Source: Endotrypanum monterogeii (taxonomy: Eukaryota; Euglenozoa; Kinetoplastea; Trypanosomatida; Trypanosomatidae). From it: a stretch of DNA of 36,410 nt. Each line of letters begins with the position of its first letter. Position 1 is the stretch's first letter. The stretch covers positions 554,983 to 591,392 of the forward strand of contig CM007335.1 in assembly GCA_000333855.2 (NCBI GenBank), given 5' to 3'. This document shows positions 1-9,086 of this stretch, piece after piece. Below the pieces are notes generated by a model. The model ran no database searches. It was given only the letters and a program-made list of their open reading frames with translations, and was not told the DNA's origin. Both the position numbers and the translations under genes were made by a program.

Positions 1-2637
1 GTTGTTCTTTGAGCGGTCGAACATCGGCAGCACCTCCACACCCTTCTCCTTCTCCATGTCACCCTGACAGTAAAACTCTTCCGTTACAGCCATCGCCCAC
101 ATGCGCGAAATCTCGAACGGCTTCGTCACATTTGACACGTCGCCAGCTTTGATCAGCGTCTCCATCACCATCCGCCGGTGCCGCTCGAGCTGCTTATCGT
201 ACCCACCCTCAACGACCTCTATGAAGCGCTTTACCTCATCGCTGTGCTTCGCCATATCGGTGGCCAGCACACAGTCGATCAGCGCGCGGTACGCGTACGT
301 GACGTCGTCCTCGTTCAAGCCCTCGAAAACGTCTGCCGCAGGGTCGGATAGAATCTCGATGGCGAGGTTGCAGTGGTGCACCTCCAGCACGGAGCTGTTC
401 CCGCTCGCACTGGACAAGATACCGAGTGGCGAGTCCGTCTTCAAGTAGAAGCTGTTGTTCAGACCCATGTGGTCGAGGTCGTGCACCAGTGCGGTCACTA
501 GCAGCACGTAGCATTCCAACTCCGTCAGGAACTCCGACGCCTTGCCCACGAACAGGTATGTGTGCAATGTCTGGCAAACATCCACAACGTGGTAAAAGTT
601 GTGGTACGGCACGTGGCGGTACCTGCGGCGGCACTGCAAAATGAAGTTCAGCAGCGTCTGCTCGCGGCACCCGAACTTGTCCGGCAGACCAGTGTCCCAC
701 AGAAGATGGTACGCAACAGCGGCAGCCGCATCCATGGGCCTGTCGTACTTCTCGCGTACATCAAACAGATCGAACTCCCGAGAAGTGAAGTCATATCTAC
801 CTCCAAAGTCTATCGACGTCACCGCGTGTCGTTCCGCTGCCGTCACCTTGACCACATTTCTTTTGGGAACAGACTGCTCCGTTATATTGTTGCGATGCAG
901 ACCCAGAGTCATTGCCTCCTGACCCGCCCTCACCGCGAACTCCAGCAGATGGCTGTTGTTGATCGAGATACCGGCGAACAGAGAGAACACCCTGAAGGTC
1001 TCTTGATCCGCACGCGTAAAGCAGGTCACACTACCGTCGTCGCCGAGCTTGTTGACAAGCTGCACGACGGCAAGCACCTCGCCGTTCAGCACGATCGGCT
1101 CGCACAGGATCGACTGCGTACGGTAGCCCAGCTGCCGGTCCACAGCCCTATTGAATCGTGGGTCGGCGTACGCGTCGCGGATATTCTCACTCACGCCAGA
1201 CGAGGCCACGGTGCCGGCTATACCCTCTCCGCAAGGAAACCGAATCTCACTTGCACTGTCCGCCAGCTTGCTGTACAGCTCGTTCCGCTCCTTATCCAGC
1301 AAGAACATCGTCGAGCGGTCCGCGTTCAGCAGCTTCTTCGCGCCATGCAGCACGTGCAGCACTATGCTGTCCACATCGCGAATGTCCGTGTTCGCCAGCA
1401 GCGTCACAACGTCCAGGATCGCGTCGCCCTTCCTCTTCTCCTCCAGCAGTGTCTCATTGATGCGGCAGTTACGCAGCGACGCAGCAGCAAACATCGAGAA
1501 GGTCTCGAACAGCTCCTCATCGCGCCGCCCAAACACACGTGGTAGCCGCTGCCCACTCTTCGTGACAATGTCCAGCTTGTTGATCAGCTGCGCAACGGCA
1601 ACGATCGTGCCCTCGAACACGATCGGCAGGCACAGGATCGTGCGCGTGTGGTAGCCAGTCGCCTTGTCTACAGACCGGTTGAACCGCTCATCCTCGTACG
1701 CGTTGGGGATGTTCACCACCGCGCCCGACTGCGCAACAAAGCCAGCAATTCCCGTCCCGGCAGGCAGCACCACAGCGTTGCCATCCTCGAAGTGTGCCTG
1801 CAAACTTCCATCCGCCCTGACTAGGAAGATACTGCACCGGTCGCTCTCCGTCAGCGTCTTCGCTGTGTTGATGATCGATTGCACCAGCACCGACTCCTCC
1901 AGCGTGTCACGAGCAAGCCGTGTCGCCATACTCACCATGGCCTCCGCCTTCTTGGCCTCCGACTCTATGAGGGAAAGGTTCAAGCGGTTGTGTGTGATGA
2001 CACTGACGGTGTCGATGATACGTTGGAATTTCTCGTGTGCTTCTGTGGGGATACGACTGCCGGGCGCCTCTACGCAGCCGACAAGCTGAGATTGAAACCT
2101 GAGTGGTATGAACAGGGTGTTGGCAATAGTGAGCATGTGGTGGCCCTGAGCTGCCTTTCCTAGCGGTGTGCTGTCATTCAGGGGAGCTGCGATGTCGTTG
2201 ACGGGATCAAAAAGAACATTGTCGTTTGTATTATAGATGTAAGTTCGTAGACTGTTGTTGTGAATTGCAGAAGCGAGGTGCTGATTGATCGCAGTAAATA
2301 GTTCCTTCGACCCCTTGGTGCAGTCGCAGCATTTCCCCAGGAAGTCAGCAATCTCGTCAGGTGGCTGGGGCCCATTGTTGCCCGAATCTTCAAGAGAGTC
2401 GCGAAAGTAAAGAGTGTTCGGGGACGCAAAGGCGGTGTCCTTCACGGCCAGGCGCTGGTTCGTAGATGGTAGCTCGTTGACCAGCGACTCGATCGCTTTC
2501 AGCTCCGTGGCAGAGAAATCAGTCTTGGTCCGCCGGTAGCGAGCCAGGATTGCTTGGCATAGTGCCACCGCCTCGCAGAGGTGCCCCGAACCACTTGCGT
2601 TGCGAGGAGCGATCGAGGAGTCAAATGATTGATACAT
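1..2637 (-). CDS. PDEB: cAMP-specific phosphodiesterase, PDEB type (twin GAF), C-terminus cut by window edge
   Basis: This is a class I cyclic nucleotide phosphodiesterase that hydrolyses cAMP to AMP; kinetoplastid PDEB enzymes act at the flagellum and in the cell body. I translated 879 residues from the ATG at 2637 to the window edge with no stop. GAF-A lies at about residues 230-395, with GTGIAGFVAQSG and DERFNRSVD. GAF-B lies at about 405-565, with GEGIAGTVASSG and DPRFNRAVD. The catalytic domain starts near 600. Metal-binding motifs visible are HNFYHVVDV (about 679), HDLDHMGLNN (about 719) and KAGDVSN (about 830), so the active site looks intact. Family members are about 920-930 aa, so roughly 50 C-terminal residues lie outside the window. 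T. brucei and Leishmania carry tandem PDEB1/PDEB2 copies; I cannot tell which this is. It is the last gene visible in the minus-strand unit. Confidence 0.95.
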   Translation of the reverse strand, partial: MYQSFDSSIAPRNASGSGHLCEAVALCQAILARYRRTKTDFSATELKAIESLVNELPSTNQRLAVKDTAFASPNTLYFRDSLEDSGNNGPQPPDEIADFLGKCCDCTKGSKELFTAINQHLASAIHNNSLRTYIYNTNDNVLFDPVNDIAAPLNDSTPLGKAAQGHHMLTIANTLFIPLRFQSQLVGCVEAPGSRIPTEAHEKFQRIIDTVSVITHNRLNLSLIESEAKKAEAMVSMATRLARDTLEESVLVQSIINTAKTLTESDRCSIFLVRADGSLQAHFEDGNAVVLPAGTGIAGFVAQSGAVVNIPNAYEDERFNRSVDKATGYHTRTILCLPIVFEGTIVAVAQLINKLDIVTKSGQRLPRVFGRRDEELFETFSMFAAASLRNCRINETLLEEKRKGDAILDVVTLLANTDIRDVDSIVLHVLHGAKKLLNADRSTMFLLDKERNELYSKLADSASEIRFPCGEGIAGTVASSGVSENIRDAYADPRFNRAVDRQLGYRTQSILCEPIVLNGEVLAVVQLVNKLGDDGSVTCFTRADQETFRVFSLFAGISINNSHLLEFAVRAGQEAMTLGLHRNNITEQSVPKRNVVKVTAAERHAVTSIDFGGRYDFTSREFDLFDVREKYDRPMDAAAAVAYHLLWDTGLPDKFGCREQTLLNFILQCRRRYRHVPYHNFYHVVDVCQTLHTYLFVGKASEFLTELECYVLLVTALVHDLDHMGLNNSFYLKTDSPLGILSSASGNSSVLEVHHCNLAIEILSDPAADVFEGLNEDDVTYAYRALIDCVLATDMAKHSDEVKRFIEVVEGGYDKQLERHRRMVMETLIKAGDVSNVTKPFEISRMWAMAVTEEFYCQGDMEKEKGVEVLPMFDRSKNN

Positions 2638-4052
2638 CCTTTGTCTGAGAGAGAAAAATGGTGACTGTTGACAGAGAACGCTAGAGAAAATTGAGAAGCA
2701 GAGGAGAGGTAAAACAAAGTCCAGAAGGGGAGAAGGAGAGAAACACTTTTTCAGTATAACGGATGTCTGCTGTTTTAATTTCCGCGGTGAGTCGCCGTGG
2801 AATGAGGCACTCCCAGAGCCCCCCAAGCAAGAAAAAGAAAAAAACAAAGGACGACAAAATATCCCCTCGTATGCTGAAAGGAAAACGGAAATGTTAACCG
2901 TGTGCGAGGGAGGCCGTGGCGTCGAAATGGTGCTGTTCTGTGAAAATGCGTTGAAGATGGTAAAATGGCGGTACGTACAACATGTTACGGTTCACGTCGA
3001 GGACAGCGCGCGCGTGGAAACGAACGACGAAACATGGAATGCAGTGAGCGGGAGATAAGTTACAGCGTCAAAGGAGCGATTCTGAATTACGCAGTGCGAA
3101 ACATGGTTAAGTATAATGGCGATAAATGCAGACTGGGTCACAGCAGCGGGATTAAGAAAAGGTGCACCGCTCTCTCAGGGAGACGATGAAATGTCGGTGT
3201 CTCACCTGAAAAGAATCGCCCTCATCCCACCTAGTCGCTGTGCTCGCGTTCACGAACGCCTCATTCACTGTTTCCCCCTCGCCCCCATTTCCTCCTTTCC
3301 GCACTCGGCAGTGGAACAGTGACGCCAAATAGGGTCGTGTTTACCGGGCCGCATCACTATTCCACCCCGGAGACCGGTAACCACACTGGTGAATCCGAGC
3401 ACAGGGAGCTCTGCAAGTCCACCCACGGCACAATAGTAAGAGAAAGGACAGTAACCCCATGGGAACAATACGCTTTGCGACCAGCGGGGAAAACAACTTC
3501 TTCTGGAATACCTTCAACACAGACGATCCTCCGAGGGGCCCCAGTAAGTCTATTCCGGTGTGCCCCTTATTTGCAACCCTCTGTGCATGTATGTTTGTTC
3601 CACCTTTGGAGGGAGGGGTGAAATCTGCGTTGCTCTCCCGAATTGAGGAGCGCTGTGACCTTCGTCTCTATAGAAAAAAAAAATTGTGTGCTTGGGCGTT
3701 CCTCGCCTCCGCCCCCCCCCCCATAAGAAATGAGTGTGCGTCAGTGCACCCCCCAGAGGCGGACCCCCCCCCTGCAATATGGATTCCCTTTTCCAAATAC
3801 TTGACGCACACACACAGACCCTCCTCAAACCACCTCTGTATGGCCGTGTTGATCTCACAGTTTCTAGAAAAGAACTAGGTTGTGGTGATGAGTACCAAAA
3901 AAAAAAAAAAGAAAGATGGGAATGCCCCTCTCCTCTCGCAGAGAGGGGAAATAGGATGCGGACTCTAGTGCTTGATCTATGTAATCTTTAAAGATGCTGG
4001 CAAAGATGGGGGCTAGGCAGCCCCTCACTTTTAAACGTCATATGTCTGAAAT
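2638..4052. other. intergenic spacer / UTRs between the HMG-box protein and PDEB genes
   Basis: This 1.4-kb stretch has no supported gene. Short ORFs on both strands are low-complexity or start at non-ATG codons. It holds homopolymer runs: C runs around 3713-3722 and 3765-3773, an A9 run near 3674, and an A13 run at about 3898-3910. Near PDEB, the minus strand has pyrimidine tracts expected for trans-splicing. The part next to 4052 is presumably the 3' UTR of the upstream gene. Confidence 0.6.
2808..2850 (-). promoter_or_regulatory. candidate spliced-leader acceptor for PDEB
   Basis: Read on the minus strand, a T-rich tract (plus-strand purines at about 2825-2850) is followed by a G-run and the first AG at 2811-2810. 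This would give a 5' UTR of about 170 nt before the ATG at 2637. Other pyrimidine tracts closer to the gene (about 2700-2745) are alternatives. It is inferred from trypanosomatid trans-splicing rules only. Confidence 0.4.
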
Positions 4053-5993
4053 CTACAAAGTGGTAGCCAACTGAGCGCGGATACTGTCGGCGAAGCTCAT
4101 CTTACTTTGTACAGGCGTAAATGGCGACGACTCAGTGGTTGGTATGGACCGCTTTGACTTTCTATGTGTTGAGGTATGCGCCTCAATCATCTTCTGGGAC
4201 CTTGCCGTCGCGGGAAGCATTGACTCAGGAATGAGAAGATGACTTCGAGTCGCTCTTCTTCTGGCCGCTTTGCGTACTCCTGATGGTGCCCTCTGCGCCT
4301 TCGTTTGGTCGATATCGAGAGTGACAACCTCTTTCAGGAAGTCAGACCCATGGCTATCACCCCCATCATCCGCCATCATGTTCCCCAGAAAAAGCGATCT
4401 CTCTTGTGTGTCCGAGGCAGCTGACACCTGAGGTATAGGGATGCCCTTCTTTATCGTCCTCTTGCGGGCCGCTGCGACTATGTCGACTGAAGTGTCTGTC
4501 TTTACTGGGGACCGGCGTGGAGCATTTGCCTTCTTTACTCTAGTGCGGAAAATATTGATAGAGCGCACTCCCCTACGCCGACGCTTCAGCACAGACGAAG
4601 ATTTCTTTTCAGGAGATGCCTTTGACATCTCCTTTGGCACAGTCACCTTTGAGAGGGTGTCAATGTTCTGTGTACATTCCTGCTTCGCCTTCAGCTTCAA
4701 CGACTTCATCTTGTTGATCACTCGCACTGAAGACCGGGACTTCTCTCCAGTGTACACAAGCGCTGTCTTCAAGTTTGCCACCAACTTGGCGGCATTAAGC
4801 TCTGGAGTCACCCTTCTGTGGTGCAACTTGTCCTTTAGCATCTGACTGTGTTTCAACACCTCGCTGGGGATCATTTGTGCCACATTGTAGATTGACAGCT
4901 GCCTACTTTTGCTCTTGGCGCGCAGAATAGAAGCCCGGGTAATGACATCGTCGTATACAGAACACCCATTACGTGTTTCGGCGAGCGCAGTCGCAACCGT
5001 AACGTCGTCCAAACAACTATCTATACCGTACGCTGAAGGGTCAACCTTGGCCGACCCAGGGAAGCGTTTGGCGATAAACAAGCCGCAATCAGAGCTGCGC
5101 AGCGCCTCCAGTCGTTCAAGGCTACGACGAGCTCTAAAATAGATGCCATCACGCGAGCGGTCCGTGTTGATGAAAGAACGAAACAACTCATCTTGCAATG
5201 TATTGCTGCCAAGGTCAATCTCAATGCCGCGAAAAGCCGCGAAAAGACGCATAATCTCAAAGCGCTTTCGGCTAAAACCCGCACACCGACTAGCACAGAA
5301 CATTTCAAAAAACGGAGCCTCGGAGTCCGAAATGGGAGCAAACAAGTTGCGCAGCTCTGGAGAAAGGGTCTTATAACGTTTCATGACATCCTCCTCCCCA
5401 GACACAGTGATATTAGAGACGGAAAGCGACTTTACGATAGCCGTAAACGCGCTCCTTCGAGTAGGCGCGACAGAGCGCTGCATGTCTGTGAATGAATCGA
5501 ACAGCATCATATCGGGACTGACAAAGCGCTTAAAGAATGACGTCATACTCACGTAGGGTCGCTCTTTACTTGTGCAGAACTTCTTTACATTAAGCTTGGC
5601 TCGCAATCGCCGAACGTCGTGCGTTCTCATCGCGTGCATCGTTGATTTTGCCATGAGTGCGGTAAAACACTGGTCGCCAGCTTTTAGGAGGACCTTATCG
5701 CCACTGAAAAGCTTCATGAGCAAGTTGAATGTATTGTTTTTTTTCTCTGGGTCACTGCTCATAAACGCGTCCCGTTGCAGTGCCCGTTCGTTGTATACTG
5801 CCCGTCGACACCCCGGTAACTGCCTCCACAGCTTCGCCATGATTCGCATGTTGAGATGACCTGTCTCAAACGATTTCGCCTTCAGCACTCTCCTCTCTTG
5901 CTGCATACTTTTTGTGAAAAGATTGAATCCGGTCATTTTTGTGCGAACAGAGCTGTGCGGCTGTGCTACAGCGCATACACGAAGGTGTCGCAT
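4053..5993 (-). CDS. conserved hypothetical basic protein with N-terminal HMG-box-like domain
   Basis: The open frame is 646 aa from the ATG at 5993. A second ATG at 5936 would give 627 aa, and the frame stays open upstream to about 6077 without another ATG. Residues about 20-77 (numbered from the ATG at 5993) resemble an HMG box: TGFNLFTKSM at the start, then MAKLWRQLP and YNERALQR, matching the Phe/aromatic, Trp-x2-Leu and Tyr-x2-Lys/Arg-Ala positions of the family. The rest is rich in Lys, Arg and Ser with no other recognised domain. A strongly basic patch (KRRRRGVRSINIFRTR) about two thirds along could be a nuclear or kinetoplast targeting or DNA-binding segment. HMG-box proteins in trypanosomatids act in nuclear chromatin or bind kinetoplast DNA; which applies here is unknown. 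It sits between PDEB and a small membrane-like protein in the same unit. Confidence 0.8.
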   Translation of the reverse strand: MRHLRVCAVAQPHSSVRTKMTGFNLFTKSMQQERRVLKAKSFETGHLNMRIMAKLWRQLPGCRRAVYNERALQRDAFMSSDPEKKNNTFNLLMKLFSGDKVLLKAGDQCFTALMAKSTMHAMRTHDVRRLRAKLNVKKFCTSKERPYVSMTSFFKRFVSPDMMLFDSFTDMQRSVAPTRRSAFTAIVKSLSVSNITVSGEEDVMKRYKTLSPELRNLFAPISDSEAPFFEMFCASRCAGFSRKRFEIMRLFAAFRGIEIDLGSNTLQDELFRSFINTDRSRDGIYFRARRSLERLEALRSSDCGLFIAKRFPGSAKVDPSAYGIDSCLDDVTVATALAETRNGCSVYDDVITRASILRAKSKSRQLSIYNVAQMIPSEVLKHSQMLKDKLHHRRVTPELNAAKLVANLKTALVYTGEKSRSSVRVINKMKSLKLKAKQECTQNIDTLSKVTVPKEMSKASPEKKSSSVLKRRRRGVRSINIFRTRVKKANAPRRSPVKTDTSVDIVAAARKRTIKKGIPIPQVSAASDTQERSLFLGNMMADDGGDSHGSDFLKEVVTLDIDQTKAQRAPSGVRKAARRRATRSHLLIPESMLPATARSQKMIEAHTSTHRKSKRSIPTTESSPFTPVQSKMSFADSIRAQLATTL

Positions 5994-6148
5994 CTTAGAA
6001 ACGACCAGCGCACACCCATCCACGCCTGAACCAAAAAGGGTGCGAGACCGTTGCGGTCCGATCCAGTCCAATACCACTCAATGCGATGGATGTGGGGATG
6101 AATACACACCCTCGGAAAGGGACAACTGTGCGATAACGCGTGCAAGGC

Positions 6149-6184
<36 letters not shown>

Positions 6185-7175
6185 TAAACCGTTTCCCCCC
6201 CCCTCGTTGTCGGAGAGTGATGTAAGAGATGTCAGCTGACCGATTAGCTGAGCGAGTTTTGGAGGATCTGTACGAAGGTTTTCAGGCCAATATGAGAAGC
6301 GTCAAGTTGCAGAACCAACGAAAACACTCGAAAAAAAAAATTTGTCAATGAAGTTGGGCGGGAAGAGAGAGGGGGATGAGATGCCACACAGCACCGGAAC
6401 GGCCTCGACACATCGACGCTCATTAATCAGTTGGGGAATAAGAAAAAGACGACGACACGTGCGTCGATGCACGCAACGCTCCCATCCATTCATTTACTAC
6501 ACAGACAGACAGACACACACACACACGCGGGTCTCTCTTTTCCTTCGACTCCGATGCAACAGCAGGGATAGTTTTGATAGGGACAAAGTGGTGTGGAGGG
6601 GCATTGCAAACTTAATGCGTGCTGTCGCAAAAGCACAAACACCAACTGCACTGGAGGGCACGGAAAGCGTACTTCCATCTCCAGACGCGGTGCTCGAAGC
6701 AAACATACCCACCCGACATCTCACTCCTTCGTATTTTCCCTCATCGACCCTCATGAAGTCGACTTTTTTTTTCTTATCGATACTTGCCGCTCATAGCACA
6801 TTTATAAAGTGTCTGTATGCGGTGATCTGCGAATTATGCAGACATGCATTATGTGAAGACGCTACAGTGAGTCCAAACCTAAACAACGGAGCAGTAGGAA
6901 ATGCGCCCGGTACCATAATCGGCCGCCTAGCGTAGACCTCTCTAGAATGAGGTCGCGACAATGGAAGGAGCGGCGAAGACTGTCGCTGGTTGCGCAGTTC
7001 GGTATCCAGCGAAACGTGACGCTGTAATCGGTAGTTTCCCTCCGCCGAACCTGACGCGACTCGAACACGTTCCAGTGAAAGAAACGGTTGTTGATCACAA
7101 GCGCCGTTACCTCCACGTTATCACCGATGCGGTGCCGCCAACTAGAACCTTCAAAAACATGCGAGCACAGAGTTT
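5994..7175. other. intergenic spacer with CA repeats
   Basis: This 1.2-kb spacer has no supported gene. It contains a (CA)15 tract at about 6151-6181 and a shorter CA tract at about 6511-6526. A 197-codon plus-strand frame (6342-6935) runs antisense to the transcription unit and through the CA repeat, so I do not accept it. The stretch presumably holds the 5' UTR of the HMG-box gene and the 3' UTR of the upstream gene. Confidence 0.6.
6151..6181. repeat. (CA)n microsatellite
   Basis: About 15 uninterrupted CA units on the plus strand (TG on the transcribed sense strand), about 160 nt upstream of the HMG-box protein ATG. Such repeats are common in trypanosomatid UTRs. Confidence 0.95.
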
Positions 7176-7739
7176 TCAAAAGAGCTGAGGAGAGGATATC
7201 TGCGGTATAGCGAAACAACCAGTCGCGTGTCGATATACCCTGGGACTCGAGGACGACGACGGCGAGGAGGCTCGTGGGTGCGGCTGTTGCTCGGTACTGA
7301 ATGCCTCGCCCATCGGTGCTGCCTCGTAAAACCTGGCAGGTGTGTGCAGTACTCGAGCGATACGGCCCATCTCGGTGTCAACAGTGCAGATAGAGTTCCA
7401 GTATTCCAACGCAGGAGCCCGCGTAGTCTGTCGCAGCTCCCAATCATGAAAAACAAGGCCCAAGTAGATTGAAAACCAGAAGCGAGACAAAAATGTGCGG
7501 CCAGTCCGATTACGAAGAACATAGCCCCCTGTGAATCCTAGAAGAAACCCGGTGTCGGCATACCGGTGGTTAATGTCATCCAAACAATCACACGTCAACC
7601 TCCAATCAACATTGCTCATATGAACTGAGGGAACGTGTCGTGCTCGATCGACGATGTATAAAAGCCGAAAAAAATCACGTTCCCTGTCGTGCTCCAGTCG
7701 AGAGGCAGCGTCGCTCAACGAATTTGGCGAGACGCGCAT
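7176..7739 (-). CDS. conserved hypothetical protein, one or two membrane-like segments
   Basis: This is a 187-aa frame from the ATG at 7739 to a TGA at 7176. Residues about 65-98 contain hydrophobic, Gly-rich stretches (GFLLGFTGGYVL, then FWFSIYLGLVFHDW), suggesting a glycine-zipper-like membrane hairpin. The N-terminal half is charged with a balanced composition. The C-terminus is Ser/Pro-rich and low-complexity. A pyrimidine tract ending in TTAG lies about 12 nt upstream of the ATG, a good spliced-leader acceptor that supports a real gene on this strand. I do not recognise the family. A mitochondrial inner-membrane protein is a guess from the hydrophobic pattern only. It could be lineage-specific. 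Confidence 0.6.
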   Translation of the reverse strand: MRVSPNSLSDAASRLEHDRERDFFRLLYIVDRARHVPSVHMSNVDWRLTCDCLDDINHRYADTGFLLGFTGGYVLRNRTGRTFLSRFWFSIYLGLVFHDWELRQTTRAPALEYWNSICTVDTEMGRIARVLHTPARFYEAAPMGEAFSTEQQPHPRASSPSSSSSPRVYRHATGCFAIPQISSPQLF

Positions 7740-8489
7740 TGCCGAAACTTTCTAAGAAAGAAAACGTCGCAGACGTAAAAAAAAAATATATATACGGAGA
7801 TGAGCACAAGTGCTAGCTTGAGGCTGGCCAGTGTCGACTTCCTCGTCGCCTTGCCTGACTGTGCTGTGTACAAACCCCAGACAGATGAGAAAATGTGCCA
7901 CCTTTGAAGTACATATATATACAATGCCTCGATGCCGCGTAGCACATCGATGACGATAACAAATGAAGATGGACGGGGCAAAAGGAAGGACGTGCAGGGC
8001 CACAAAACGCACCCGCGGCAGATGTCATCACACAGCATTGTAGAGAAGAAGCAGACAAGAAGAGCAGAGAGTTGGAAAAAATAGTGTAAGCATCGCATTG
8101 GTAGAAGACACAGACAGAAAAGATACTGTGGCACATATATCACTGCGCATTCTCTAGAAGATCATGAAATATAGGCTCAGCCGCATACCCCAATGCATTG
8201 GCGATTGAATTTTAAAAAGCGAAGAGATGGCAAACTGGACTTGGAAGCAGAAAAAAGTAGGTGCCTGTCAAGTATTACTCAATTGGATTATAACCATCTA
8301 TGATGTGAGTTGATGAGCAGCGATGTGCCCCCGGCGTCCCCCGAAGTGCTTGTGTAATTCCTCTACAAGAGGCAAGGGGGCGGCAGCGCTTCAGAGGGAA
8401 AGTCTGAGATCTCTCAAGCACATAAGGGGGGAAAGCAGCGGCGTGGACGAGATGACAGTGGAAGCACGGCAGAAATCACTCGTACACTG
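7740..8489. other. intergenic spacer
   Basis: No supported gene. It contains an A10 run plus short AT repeat near 7779-7794 and a second short AT repeat near 7911-7921. A 142-codon minus-strand frame (7715-8143) overlaps the start of the 187-aa gene and is Phe/Cys/Leu-rich, as expected of a pyrimidine-rich UTR, so I leave it out. Confidence 0.6.
7751..7792 (-). promoter_or_regulatory. candidate spliced-leader acceptor for the 187-aa gene
   Basis: On the minus strand a T10 run and a second tract TTTTCTTTCTTAG end in an AG at 7753-7752, leaving a very short 5' UTR of about 12 nt before the ATG at 7739. Inferred from sequence pattern only. Confidence 0.5.
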
Positions 8490-9086
8490 TCAATGCCCGA
8501 CAAGTTCGACTACCCCCTGCTGGATGAGAGGCTCAGCCTCCTCGAAACTGAGGAAGAGCTGATCACCGGCATTGATGATGATCGTTTTGCCACTGACCGA
8601 TGAGCGAAACTCATAGTGGCAGCAACCGCGAACCTCAAGCTGACGCACCGAGGGGGGTCTCCATAAATAGGCGCGCAGGTCCAATGGAGTGTCAAAAGAG
8701 GTCATGTACTCGACCATGATGCCTTGGTAGTCAGACAAGTACTTGGCCTCCGCAGTAGAAAGTGAACCCTCGAGCAAGTTGTCTCGCACACCCCACCAAG
8801 CTTTCGCAATTTCCTGCTGTCTCCACAGAAGATACATCAGGATGCAGCGCTTGTCCCGCAAAGACTTGGAGCGATAGTAATTCATGGAACTCAGGTAGTA
8901 AGGTTGCAGCAGATCAGCGTACGGGTTTGTTGCGATCGATTGAATGCAGTCATAGGATTCGTTTATTTTTTCGACCACCGACTTGACCTTCTCTTCGTTG
9001 ATAGGGCCCATCGACCCGCCGCTTGCAATGAGAGCTCGTAGCTCGCTAAGGAGCTCCGCCGACGCATCTTGGGTTTTGAAGCTCAT
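8490..9086 (-). CDS. PSF1: DNA replication complex GINS subunit Psf1
   Basis: Psf1 is one of the four GINS subunits (Sld5, Psf1, Psf2, Psf3). GINS joins Cdc45 and MCM2-7 to form the CMG helicase at nuclear replication forks. The frame is 198 aa from the ATG at 9086, the size usual for Psf1 (about 196-210 aa). Family landmarks are visible. The N-terminal helix contains LLSELRALIASGG. The characteristic core has SLRDKRCILMYLLWRQQEI, then an acidic/aromatic helix ending in LSDYQGIMVEYM. The short C-terminal B domain has PPSVRQLEVRG, and the end is FEEAEPLIQQGVVELVGH. A strong pyrimidine tract and AG lie 87 nt upstream. Other GINS subunits are not in the window. Confidence 0.93.
   Translation of the reverse strand: MSFKTQDASAELLSELRALIASGGSMGPINEEKVKSVVEKINESYDCIQSIATNPYADLLQPYYLSSMNYYRSKSLRDKRCILMYLLWRQQEIAKAWWGVRDNLLEGSLSTAEAKYLSDYQGIMVEYMTSFDTPLDLRAYLWRPPSVRQLEVRGCCHYEFRSSVSGKTIIINAGDQLFLSFEEAEPLIQQGVVELVGH

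Noticed and set aside
562..1545. 327-codon plus-strand ORF (also 236-700 and 1151-2089 region frames)
   Set aside because: Antisense to the conserved PDEB coding frame; the GAF and catalytic motifs are on the minus strand.
6342..6935. 197-codon plus-strand ORF
   Set aside because: Opposite to the local transcription direction, runs through a CA repeat, and has a composition expected of spacer DNA.
7715..8143. 142-codon hydrophobic minus-strand ORF
   Set aside because: Overlaps the 187-aa gene start and its acceptor; Phe/Leu/Cys richness follows from T-rich UTR sequence.
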